The position numbers and the translations under genes were made by a program. Shown piece after piece: positions 1 through 5,757 of a stretch of DNA of 11,906 bases. This DNA comes from Syntrophaceae bacterium UBA5761. Lineage in GTDB: Bacteria; Desulfobacterota; Syntrophia; Syntrophales; UBA4778. The notes below the pieces were generated by a model. It was not told the DNA's origin. It was given only the letters and a program-made list of their open reading frames with translations, and searched no databases. The DNA is taken from the NCBI GenBank assembly GCA_002418885.1, contig DIEZ01000027.1, positions 21,393-33,298 of the forward strand, read 5' to 3'. Each line of letters opens with the position of its first letter. Position 1 is the first letter of the stretch.

Positions 1-4
1 AAAG

Positions 5-52
5 GGTGTTAGTCCTTTCAGTCTGCGAAGGCAAAGAAAAGGAAGTAACACC
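5..52. repeat. Imperfect stem-loop
   Basis: GGTGTTA (5-11) is a perfect inverted repeat of TAACACC (46-52). Inside it TCCTTT (13-18) pairs with AAAGGA (38-43), and TGC (24-26) with GCA (31-33) around a GAAG loop. No T-run follows, so an intrinsic terminator is unlikely. The outer boxes have the wrong order for attC, which needs AAC on the left and GTT on the right. Function unknown. Confidence 0.35.
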
Positions 53-292
53 GTATGAAAGCCAAGAGGCTTCCAGCGGTACCTTGTTGAGTTTACGCCG
101 CCCAACAGGGAACGCATGAAACGTCCGGGTGATCTTGCCGTTCACGGCCGGATGAATCCATCCGGCATGACAATGAGCGCACCGTCCTTGCCTCTCTCTT
201 CTTGCGGACATGGTAACAGACGGCGCCCTCCCGAAACTCTGTCTTCTCAAGGTGGTAGCTCGGCAACCCCAAAGTGTGGTAAAGATAGCTTG

Positions 293-369
293 TCGTCGCC
301 ATGGCCGGTCTCCCTTCGTGTTTTGGTGGGGGGACAAACGCGAAATACACTGTCTCGGCGACGATTTTT
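293..369. repeat. Long-range inverted repeat followed by T5
   Basis: TCGTCGCC (293-300) pairs perfectly with GGCGACGA (357-364). A nested stem pairs GTCTCCC (308-314) with GGGGGAC (329-335), with one G-U pair. Five T residues follow at 365-369, so it could end transcription or be a small structured RNA. It may also be chance in GC-rich DNA. Confidence 0.25.
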
Positions 370-502
370 CTATTCCGGACTCCGCTGTCGCGTCTCCGGC
401 GAGCCGTCTACGGCCCATTCTCGACGCGCAGCTCCGTCCGACTTACTCTTTCAACTGATGAATCACTCATTCCGACATTTGCCGGATGAGCCGAAAATGA
501 AA

Positions 503-568
503 GGCCAACGAATCAGTAGAGCCGATAGCAGCGCCAGGCGCTGCTCCGGCATACTTTGTCGTTAAGGC
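503..568 (+). repeat. attC-like integron recombination site (site 1)
   Basis: The left box GGCCAAC (503-509) and right box GTTAAGG (561-567) each match the attC consensus (RYYYAAC and GTTRRRY) at six of seven positions. Between them the sequence folds into an imperfect hairpin. Outer pairs are 504-506 with 566-568 and 507-511 with 559-563; next are 515-518 with 552-555 and 521-524 with 547-550; the inner stem is 527-534 with 538-545 around a 3-nt loop. Unpaired bases at 512-514, 519-520, 525-526 and 564-565 give the bulged look typical of attC. It shares AACGAAT after the left box with site 2. Length (66 bp) is in the family range. The boxes are slightly degenerate, so a profile search would settle it. 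Confidence 0.55.
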
Positions 569-576
569 TTCACAGA

Positions 577-619
577 AGTGAGGACGCCCTCACTCTCTTT
601 TTCAACCGGGGACGGCCCC
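577..619 (+). promoter_or_regulatory. Guanidine-II (mini-ykkC) riboswitch
   Basis: Two small hairpins with ACG-starting tetraloops lie just before the exporter start. P1 pairs 577-583 (AGTGAGG) with 588-594 (CCTCACT) around ACGC at 584-587. P2 pairs 608-611 (GGGG) with 616-619 (CCCC) around ACGG at 612-615. The 13-nt linker is pyrimidine-rich. Paired ACGR-loop hairpins ahead of SMR genes define the guanidine-II class, in which guanidinium promotes loop-loop contact and frees the ribosome binding site, here GAGG at 630-633. P2 matches ACGR exactly; P1 has C instead of R in its fourth loop position. Structure and downstream gene agree, so I am confident. Confidence 0.85.
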
Positions 620-638
620 ACAAATAATTGAGGTGTTT

Positions 639-959
639 ATGGACTGGTTCATCCTTGTTGTTGCAGGATTTTTCGAAATTGGCTGGGCAATCGGACTTAA
701 GTACACAGAAGGCTTCTCGCGCCTTTGGCCGACAGTCGGCACAATGCTTTCCATGATTATCAGCCTCGGCCTGCTCGGCATCGCCATGAAATCTCTTCCG
801 GTCGGTACGGCGTATGCGATATGGGTTGGAGTGGGGGCAGTGGGTACAGCCATACTTGGCATTGTCATGATGGGGGAAGCGGCCAATCCTTTGCGGTTAT
901 TAAGCCTGGGACTTATCGTTACTGGCATTGTTGGGCTCAAGCTCGCAACGCAAGCCTAA
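639..959 (+). CDS. sugE: Guanidinium exporter, SMR family (Gdx/SugE)
   Basis: This is a 106-residue inner-membrane protein with four hydrophobic segments (about 3-21, 31-51, 57-77 and 84-103), the size and shape of small multidrug resistance transporters. Glu13 in the first helix is the central proton/substrate-coupling residue of the family, and Trp16 and the [10 protein letters not shown] segment are typical of the Gdx (SugE) branch rather than the EmrE drug exporters. Gdx proteins work as antiparallel dimers that export guanidinium in exchange for protons. I chose ATG 639 because GAGG at 630-633 lies 5 nt upstream; a GTG at 633 in the same frame would overlap that site. The guanidine-II riboswitch upstream independently supports guanidinium as substrate. 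The stop codon lies inside attC-like site 2, as in many cassettes. Confidence 0.93.
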   Translation: MDWFILVVAGFFEIGWAIGLKYTEGFSRLWPTVGTMLSMIISLGLLGIAMKSLPVGTAYAIWVGVGAVGTAILGIVMMGEAANPLRLLSLGLIVTGIVGLKLATQA

Positions 960-1012
960 CGAATGAGACTTCGCAGCGAACCGGCATGTCCGCCTGCAAG
1001 TCATGGTTGGAC
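954..1012 (+). repeat. attC-like integron recombination site (site 2)
   Basis: The left box GCCTAAC (954-960) and right box GTTGGAC (1006-1012) both match the attC consensus fully. The interior folds back imperfectly: 956-960 pairs with 1006-1010 (one G-U), 963-966 with 1001-1004, 969-971 with 998-1000, and 973-976 with 994-997. Bases 967-968 and 972 are extrahelical, the feature that lets integrases choose the strand. The gdx stop TAA (957-959) lies in the left box, a classic cassette arrangement. Length 59 bp is typical of short attC sites. This is the best supported of the three candidate sites. Confidence 0.65.
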
Positions 1013-1269
1013 TGAGCCGTTTTTTGGGGGGTATTTGAAGTTTGCTTTTGTATCTTGTTCTGGGGGCGAGGAGGATTCAATCTAAGGTAGCCGCCGATTT
1101 GGATAGAAGGTAGTCAAGAGCAAAGGGGCAATTTTAGGGGGGCTACCGGAGGTGGCGGGCGCGGCGGAGCTGCGTAATAGGCGGCATGTGGATAGCATTT
1201 TTGCGATGCCGCGATGGGAGTGACAAAGGATTTCGTTGTAGGTTGTTGCTTAGGTTTCTTGGTTGTCGG
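1013..1269. other. Non-coding stretch beyond the transposase remnant
   Basis: I see no gene. The stretch lies downstream of the minus-strand transposase remnant, where an IS91-type element would keep its replication-origin end (oriIS), but I cannot define an end. GGTAGCC (1086-1092) and GGCTACC (1141-1147) form a perfect 7-bp inverted repeat about 50 nt apart, which could belong to such an end or be chance. Confidence 0.35.
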
Positions 1270-2186
1270 TCACGGCGGACCTCTTTTTCGGGGGATTTGG
1301 CAGATGAGGATCATCTCGCAGTTGCAGGAAGGGTATAGAAACGCGGTGTAACGATCCGAGATGTGGCGTAGTGGATGTGGTCTGGACTCGGCGTTGGGAT
1401 TGCCGAGGTGTAAGAGTTCTTTGACACGTGCGAGGGAGCCCCTTTGTTTGGGATACAGGAGGCCATAAGTTCGCACCGCCTGGAAATTGCACGGCAGCAC
1501 ATGCTGGGGGAAACGGTGGATGAACTGCCGGGCTGGTATGGCGACGAGTTTTGTGGTGCCGGCTAAAACTATGGCGCCGGCGGAATGTAACGCGTCCGTC
1601 CTTGAGGGCGAGGATGTTTTGATTGCTGATAGCAACGCGGAAGACGTAGGGAGATAGGTACTTCAAGGCTGCCTTGCCACTGCCGACGGCAATGATATTC
1701 ACGACCCAGTCCCCCCACCGATATCAGGTAGTGTACGTGGGGGCGGCAGCGCAGATCGCGGGTCCATGTTTGCAGGACACCGATCATGTCGATGGTGTCA
1801 CCGATGTATTTCGGATAGGCGGCCGGTTTTCGAAGGGCTTGCTGGGAGGCGTGAAAGATCATATCGCATAAAACCTTCTTGCGGCTGTGGGCGAGTTGTC
1901 GCAAATCCTGCGGCAAAGTGAAGGTAGCCATGAAGTCGGGGATGGGCAGGAGTAGATGCTGCTGCTCATCGATCCAGCGACGGGCCTCTTCGTTCTGACA
2001 CTTATGGCAAGGGCGGTTCTTGCAGGAATGATACTGGTAATGTTCCTTTTGGCGCTGGGGCAGCGTAGATATGACCGCCCGTTGCCGGGTATCCGCATTA
2101 CATCACCCATTGGGAGAATCGAAGGAGGCAAGCATCGTAGTTCCCCGGACGAAAGACAGCTTGCGCAAAGCCATCGGTGAGGCGCA
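1270..2186 (-). pseudogene. IS91-family transposase remnant, several frameshifts and an internal deletion
   Basis: Fragments of a rolling-circle (IS91-type, HUH) transposase appear in order in different minus-strand frames. From the N-terminus: a GGHIYA piece (around 2060-2080); a zinc-binding segment with CKNRPCHKC (around 1985-2030); then LPIPDFMATFTLPQDL and HVHYLISVGG (down to about 1712). A second frame starts at DWVVNI and carries ALKYLSPYVFRVAISN and LKDGRVTFR (about 1710-1590). A third carries FIHRFPQHVLP, RTYGLLYPKQR and a C-terminal YPSC (about 1545-1270). In intact relatives many residues separate the HVHY region from DWVV; here they abut near 1709-1718, so an internal block is gone. 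With at least three frame changes it cannot make a working enzyme. Element ends were not found. Confidence 0.8.
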
Positions 2187-2374
2187 TCGCCCCTATGCCC
2201 GGATGATCAATTTTTGGGGCAAACAACTTCGGAAGAAAAAGACAGGCCGAAAGGGCCGCGGATATAAAGAGAACAAAGATGATTTGGGACCGTGTTCTCG
2301 AACACCCTCTAATGCGTAGTGTGGTAAGATATCAGTAAGTTTTAGTGTTCGGCTTCAAAAAAAAGAGGCAGATG
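2187..2374. other. Intergenic stretch before the nitrilase-like gene
   Basis: No gene is visible. It contains a 6+6 bp dyad (2292-2305) and GTTCGGC at 2347-2353, identical to the right box of attC-like site 3 and 22 nt before the nitrilase-like start. GTTCGGC could be the left boundary of a second cassette, but I cannot fold a convincing attC upstream of it. No clear -35/-10 pair was found. Confidence 0.3.
2292..2305. promoter_or_regulatory. Short dyad, possible operator
   Basis: GTGTTC (2292-2297) and GAACAC (2300-2305) are perfect inverted repeats with a 2-nt gap, 70 nt before the nitrilase-like start. The compact dyad resembles a site for a dimeric repressor (GTTC/GAAC half-sites are seen, for example, in some LexA boxes), but no regulator is nearby. 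Low confidence. Confidence 0.25.
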
Positions 2375-3442
2375 ATGATTGAACCGTACAATGCTGTAGG
2401 CTTGGTGCCCACCTTCTGGGGCATTCGCAGGCGCGAGGACATTCAGAAGAACTTGGAGCATCTTAGGGGTCTCATAAAAGCGGCCTTCTGGCTGTCGAAT
2501 CTCGATATTCCCGTCCGTCTCCTGGCCATTCCCGAAGGGGCATTGCAGGGCTTCAATGATGAGGTGCTCGACCTCGATCATGCCGAATTTGCTCGCACCT
2601 GTGCCATCGACATTCCCGGGCCGGAAACCGACCAACTGGGCGAGCTCGCACGAGAGTATAGTGTGTTTATAATGGCGCAGGCCAAGGCCCGGCATGAAGA
2701 TTGGCCCGATCGGTTCTTCAATGTCGGGTTTATCATCGACCCAGACGGGGCCGTGATCCTCAAACACTATAAGATTTCCGCCTTGCTTGCCTGTGAGCGT
2801 TCTGTGTCACCCCATGACCTCTTTGACTGGTGGGTCGAAAAATACGGGCGCACCCTCGATGCCTTCTGGCCCGTGGTCGACACAGCCATCGGTCGCCTCG
2901 GCATCATGATGGCGATGGAAGGCAACTATCCCGAGAACGGTCGAGGCTTAGCTATGAACGGCGCGGAGGTCGTCTACCGGGCCTCGTTACCGGTGCCGTT
3001 CACCCAGAACGATATGTTCGAAATTTCAAACCGGGCCAGGGCACTCGAAAACAACATGTACATCCTGGCGCCCAATATTGGCGGATACCACCTCTACCCT
3101 GACAGTGGGACCCCGATAGATGCAGGCGGCGGCCAATCGATGGTCGTCGACTATAAGGGCACGATCGTGGGGAAGCAGCGCGACACGAACGGGTCAACGT
3201 ACGTGACCGGGGTGATCAACATCGAGGCGTTGCGCCATCATCGGGCGCATGCCCAGGTGAGCAATTGGTTGAAGGACGTTCGCACGGAGATGGCCCAGAT
3301 TATCTACGAGCAACCGATCTATCCCAAAAATCTATACCTGAATCGCATCCCCGGCCGCCACGCCGAGTATAAAAAGGAGGTGATAGACCGCCAGGTTGCA
3401 TTGATGCAGGAGCGAGGTATTTGGAAAGCGCCTTTCCAATAA
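2375..3442 (+). CDS. Nitrilase-superfamily protein lacking the catalytic Cys
   Basis: This 355-residue protein has the carbon-nitrogen hydrolase fold signature and aligns best with the aliphatic-amidase-like branch. Glu54 in LLAIPEGAL and Lys133 in LKHYKIS fit two of the three catalytic residues. The third motif, usually a Cys before a GNYPE-type segment, reads GIMMAMEGNYPENGR, with Ala180 (codon GCG) in place of Cys. The rest of the fold is intact (RARALENNMYILAPN, GGGQSMVVDYKG), so this is not a decaying pseudogene. Without Cys normal amide or nitrile hydrolysis is not expected; a binding, scaffold or altered chemical role is possible, and the substrate is unknown. I chose ATG 2375 because GAGG (2365-2368) lies 6 nt upstream; GTG 2345 and ATG 2372 are in-frame alternatives. 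It follows the IS91 remnant and precedes attC-like site 3. Confidence 0.85.
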   Translation: MIEPYNAVGLVPTFWGIRRREDIQKNLEHLRGLIKAAFWLSNLDIPVRLLAIPEGALQGFNDEVLDLDHAEFARTCAIDIPGPETDQLGELAREYSVFIMAQAKARHEDWPDRFFNVGFIIDPDGAVILKHYKISALLACERSVSPHDLFDWWVEKYGRTLDAFWPVVDTAIGRLGIMMAMEGNYPENGRGLAMNGAEVVYRASLPVPFTQNDMFEISNRARALENNMYILAPNIGGYHLYPDSGTPIDAGGGQSMVVDYKGTIVGKQRDTNGSTYVTGVINIEALRHHRAHAQVSNWLKDVRTEMAQIIYEQPIYPKNLYLNRIPGRHAEYKKEVIDRQVALMQERGIWKAPFQ

Positions 3443-3507
3443 GGCCTGGACGACGTGCCAAGCTGATGAAACCACCATACAGCTTAGCCTGCCAATCGAG
3501 GCTCCGT

Positions 3508-3591
3508 TGCCGAACCGCAGCATGCAGGCGAGGGCTGCCGGTGTTCGCTGCGCTCCCACTGCCAGCCGCGCCTCAAGTCCGGCGTTCGGCA
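3508..3591 (+). repeat. attC-like hairpin (site 3)
   Basis: TGCCGAAC (3508-3515) is a perfect inverted repeat of GTTCGGCA (3584-3591). After a symmetrical 10-nt unpaired stretch on each side, AGGCG (3526-3530) pairs with CGCCT (3569-3573), and GGCTG (3533-3537) with CAGCC (3563-3567), around a variable centre. Paired outer boxes, an unpaired spacer, inner boxes and a variable loop match attC architecture. The outer boxes differ from consensus at one base (GTTCGGC against GTTRRRY). It lies 65 nt after the nitrilase-like stop, as expected if that gene is also a cassette. It could instead be an unrelated hairpin. Confidence 0.5.
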
Positions 3592-3612
3592 GCTTCACTG
3601 AGCGGCATGTAA

Positions 3613-3775
3613 AAAGAAGTAGCCAAAGCATCATTGAGGCGACTCAAAACCGATTGCATAGACTTTTTTTATCAACACTGCGTCGACCCGGATGCGCCGA
3701 CCCGAAGACGTGGCGGGTGCGGTTAATGAGCTGGTCCAGGAAGGCAAAGTCAGATATTTCAGACTTTCCGAAGCT
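3613..3775 (+). pseudogene. Aldo/keto reductase fragment, frameshifted and truncated
   Basis: One frame from 3613 reads KEVAKASLRRLKTDCIDFFY and continues through QHCVDPDAP, the familiar aldo/keto reductase segment around the YQHRVDP motif. At about 3690 the match jumps to another frame, reading PEDVAGAVNELVQEGKVRYF and then RLSEA, the next conserved block (usually LVKEGKVRYLGLSEA). About 54 codons of the family's roughly 300 remain. Similarity stops abruptly after 3775, and a stop codon precedes 3613. It is a non-functional internal scrap, consistent with decay in the accessory region. Confidence 0.8.
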
Positions 3776-3841
3776 AAACATCTTCCCATAGTCAAGACAA
3801 AAAACGAGCTTATTTGGGGTGCATGGTTCGGTAAACGAGGG

Positions 3842-3881
3842 ATAAAACACCCTCAGAGCAGTCGCTCTGAGGGTGTTTTAT
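3842..3881. terminator. Perfect 18-bp bidirectional terminator hairpin
   Basis: Positions 3842-3859 pair without mismatch with 3864-3881 around the 4-nt loop AGTC. The stem has a GC-rich core and A/T-rich base, giving TTTT on both strands. It lies downstream of the minus-strand tRNA-Glu and likely ends the tRNA transcript. On the plus strand it would also stop read-through from the accessory region. Confidence 0.8.
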
Positions 3882-3902
3882 GTCCGGGTCTTGTACCCGG
3901 AC
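3882..3902. repeat. Second hairpin beside the terminator
   Basis: GTCCGGGT (3882-3889) pairs perfectly with ACCCGGAC (3895-3902) around a 5-nt loop. It directly abuts the 18-bp terminator and lies in the 3' trailer of the tRNA-Glu transcript. There is no T-run, so it may act with the terminator or in trailer processing. Confidence 0.5.
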
Positions 3903-3941
3903 TAGGGTTGGTAGAGAATAAGCGGCTAACCCTCTATATGC

Positions 3942-4016
3942 TGGTGATCCCACCGGGATTTGAACCCAGGTTCTCGGCGTGAGAGGCCGATGTCCTAACC
4001 GCTAGACGATGGGACC
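3942..4016 (-). tRNA. tRNA-Glu (anticodon CUC)
   Basis: The reverse strand folds as a 75-nt tRNA. The acceptor stem GGTCCCA pairs with TGGGATC (one G-U), the anticodon stem TCGGC/GCCGA encloses loop CTCTCAC with anticodon CTC, and the T arm contains GGTTCAAAT. Discriminator A and an encoded CCA follow. It reads GAG (Glu). It lies 6 nt after tRNA-Gln and so is probably processed from the same transcript. Confidence 0.95.
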
Positions 4017-4022
4017 TATTCT

Positions 4023-4096
4023 TGGCTGGGGGACAAGGATTCGAACCTCGGTGACAAGATCCAGAATCTTGTGTCCTACCACTAGACGATCCCCCA
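4023..4096 (-). tRNA. tRNA-Gln (anticodon CUG)
   Basis: The reverse strand folds as a 74-nt tRNA. Acceptor TGGGGGA pairs fully with TCCCCCA, the anticodon stem CAAGA/TCTTG encloses loop TTCTGGA with anticodon CTG, and the T loop is GGTTCGAAT. Discriminator G and an encoded CCA follow. It reads CAG (Gln). It lies between gltX and tRNA-Glu, which fits a role as a second substrate of this synthetase if the organism lacks GlnRS. Confidence 0.95.
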
Positions 4097-4119
4097 GTGG
4101 TATTTCCTGAATTGCGCAG

Positions 4120-4148
4120 ACTTTAGACAAAAAGGCCGAAAAAGTCAA
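4120..4148 (-). promoter_or_regulatory. Promoter of the tRNA-Gln/tRNA-Glu pair
   Basis: On the minus strand TTGACT (4148-4143) is followed after 17 nt by TAAAGT (4125-4120), a good sigma-70 pair. The expected start near 4113 is about 17 nt before the tRNA-Gln 5' end. This gives the tRNAs a promoter independent of gltX, which ends only about 65 nt upstream of them. Confidence 0.65.
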
Positions 4149-4160
4149 GGCGAGACAAAG

Positions 4161-5591
4161 TTATTGACGTTGTTCCTGCGCCGCCGATTTGGTGTATTCG
4201 AGGGCATCTAAAAGGCGCTTCCGAACCCGTTCCCTTCCCAGGGTGAGCATGACCTGATCGATACCCGGGCTTACCGTCTTGCCCGTCAAGGCAACCCGGA
4301 TGGGTTGGATGACGTATTTGAGTTTTGTCGCCCTATCTTCAGCAATCCTCCGGAGTGCTTCCTCTATGCCTTCTTTTGTGTAATCCGAAAGGGTAGTCAG
4401 TTTCTCCAGAAAAGCGGCGATGTATTCGCGGCCTTCCTTGTTGAAATACTTTTCTGCAAGCCCGGGGTCGTGATAGATCTCGTCCTGGAAGTAAAAGAGC
4501 GCAGAATCCGCCATCTCGACAAGCGTCCGGGAGCGTGATTTCAAATCCTCGACGACATTTTTCACGAAGTCCAAGTCCGGAGCCTTCGCGTCGCGGGCCT
4601 CCAGGAACGGGATCAGAAGGCGGGCGAGACGGTCGGTGTCCCCTTCTTTGATATAATGCTGGTTCAACCAGAGGAGCTTTTCGGGGTTGAAGACCGCCGC
4701 CGATTTCCCGACGTTGTCAAGGGTGAAATAGCGGATGAGCTCGTCCATGGAGAATATCTCCTGGTCGCCGTAAGACCAGCCGAGCCTCACCAGGTAGTTG
4801 ACGAGGGCCTCCGGCAGGTAGCCCATCTCCTGGTAGGCCAGTACGGATGTGGCACCGTGGCGTTTGCTAAGTCGTGTCTTGTCGGCCCCGAGGATCATCG
4901 GGACATGGGCAAAAGCCGGCACCGCGTACCCCAGCGCCCCGTAAAGGAGTATCTGCCGCGGTGTGTTGTTCAGGTGGTCGTCGCCGCGGATGACGTGCGT
5001 GATTCTCATCTGCGCGTCGTCGACAACGACGGCGAAGTTGTAAGTCGGATAGCCGTCGGCCCTTTCGATGATGAGGTCGTCGAGTTCTTCGTTGTTGAAG
5101 TGGACGGGTCCTTTGATCAGGTCGTTGACGGTGGTCAAGCCGGCGTCGGGCGACCGGAACCGCACAACCGACCCCGGTCTCCGGTCGAGGTTTCTGTCCC
5201 GGCAGGTCCCGTCGTATTTCGGCTTGCGTCCTTCGGCTAAGGCTTTTTTCCTCTTCATTTCGAGTTCTTCGGGCGTGCAGATACACCGGTAAGCCTTGCC
5301 TTCCTCAAGCAGCTTACTGATGGCCTCCTGATAGAGGTGCTTCCTTTCGGCCTGATAATACGGTCCTTCGTCCCAGTTGAGCCCAAGCCATTCCATGGAC
5401 TCAAAAATGGCCCTCGTCGATTCATCAGTGGAGCGTTCCTGGTCTGTGTCCTCTATCCGGAGGATGAACTTCCCGCCGAAGTGCCTGGCATAAAGCCAGT
5501 TGAACAGGGCTGTCCGTGCCCCGCCGATATGCAGATAACCCGTGGGCGACGGTGCGAACCTCGTTCTAACCTGATTTTCGGATGTTGTCAT
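4161..5591 (-). CDS. gltX: Glutamyl-tRNA synthetase
   Basis: A class I aminoacyl-tRNA synthetase of 476 residues that attaches glutamate to tRNA-Glu in the cytoplasm. The ATP-binding HIGH-type motif is HIGG at residues 21-24 within [13 protein letters not shown], and the KMSKS-type motif is RLSKRHG at about 240-246. A CIC pair (103-105) followed by YDGTC resembles the zinc site of bacterial GluRS. The C-terminal helical half is the anticodon-binding domain. I chose ATG 5591 over an in-frame TTG at 5642 because family N-termini begin shortly before [16 protein letters not shown] lies about 11 nt upstream. It has its own promoter (5653-5682) and is followed by tRNA-Gln and tRNA-Glu. It may be non-discriminating, also charging tRNA-Gln with Glu for amidation by GatCAB. 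That is inference from context. Confidence 0.97.
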   Translation of the reverse strand: MTTSENQVRTRFAPSPTGYLHIGGARTALFNWLYARHFGGKFILRIEDTDQERSTDESTRAIFESMEWLGLNWDEGPYYQAERKHLYQEAISKLLEEGKAYRCICTPEELEMKRKKALAEGRKPKYDGTCRDRNLDRRPGSVVRFRSPDAGLTTVNDLIKGPVHFNNEELDDLIIERADGYPTYNFAVVVDDAQMRITHVIRGDDHLNNTPRQILLYGALGYAVPAFAHVPMILGADKTRLSKRHGATSVLAYQEMGYLPEALVNYLVRLGWSYGDQEIFSMDELIRYFTLDNVGKSAAVFNPEKLLWLNQHYIKEGDTDRLARLLIPFLEARDAKAPDLDFVKNVVEDLKSRSRTLVEMADSALFYFQDEIYHDPGLAEKYFNKEGREYIAAFLEKLTTLSDYTKEGIEEALRRIAEDRATKLKYVIQPIRVALTGKTVSPGIDQVMLTLGRERVRKRLLDALEYTKSAAQEQRQ

Positions 5592-5652
5592 GATTGTGTC
5601 CGTCCTTTGTGAAATGAGTTGCCTTGTCAGTGAACCCGGCAACTCTTATTTC

Positions 5653-5682
5653 AAGATAAGGCCGCGGGTTCTCGATTGTCAA
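5653..5682 (-). promoter_or_regulatory. gltX promoter
   Basis: On the minus strand TTGACA (5682-5677) is followed after 18 nt by TATCTT (5658-5653). The predicted start near 5646 gives a leader of about 55 nt. The leader can form a small 7-bp hairpin between 5617-5623 and 5638-5644 before the AAGGA site. Confidence 0.6.
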
Positions 5683-5722
5683 GTCGGTTTTCTCAATTCT
5701 GAGGATATTCAGATAATATTCC

Positions 5723-5751
5723 TTGACAAGGTGCAATAATTTTAATTAAAT
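5723..5751 (+). promoter_or_regulatory. Promoter of the yceD-rpmF operon
   Basis: TTGACA (5723-5728), a perfect -35 box, is followed after 17 nt by TTAAAT (5746-5751) in an A/T-rich tract. Transcription should begin near 5758, exactly where the leader stem begins. It is back to back with the gltX promoter. Confidence 0.75.
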
Positions 5752-5757
5752 TTCACG

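Larger units (their letters stand above)
1..502. other. Gene-free stretch at left edge
   Basis: I see no gene here on either strand. The longest open frames (116-565 plus, 93-350 minus) have Ser/Arg/Pro-rich, low-complexity translations with no recognisable motif, and the plus frame runs straight through a predicted attC hairpin. Two inverted-repeat structures are present, at 5-52 and 293-364. If the region belongs to an integron array, it could be a non-coding or decayed cassette. That reading is inference only. Confidence 0.5.
561..1005 (+). mobile_element. Putative integron gene cassette carrying a guanidine riboswitch and gdx
   Basis: A cassette excises between the G and TT of successive right-hand attC boxes, here about 561 and 1006, giving a unit of about 445 bp. 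It holds only a guanidine-II leader, one SMR exporter gene and an attC-like site overlapping the stop codon: the standard compact cassette plan of one gene, almost no 5' space and attC at the 3' end. The riboswitch begins about 10 nt from the cassette boundary, so there is little room for a promoter and expression probably depends on an upstream one. No integrase or attI is in the window, so this may be a cassette cluster lacking an integrase. SMR genes (the qac type) are known integron cargo. Confidence 0.5.

Noticed and set aside
1-110. Possible group II intron end (folded GC-rich sequence near integron-like sites)
   Set aside because: No domain V-like hairpin or reverse transcriptase segment could be found.
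116-565. 149-codon plus-strand ORF with an AGGGA before its ATG, ending in attC-like site 1
   Set aside because: Its translation is Ser/Arg/Pro-rich, has no family features and passes through a whole predicted hairpin. A novel cassette ORF is possible but I cannot support it.
2246-2353. Full attC site upstream of the nitrilase-like gene (GCCGAAA to GTTCGGC)
   Set aside because: The outer boxes match at six of seven bases, but the inner sequences do not fold into an attC-like stem.
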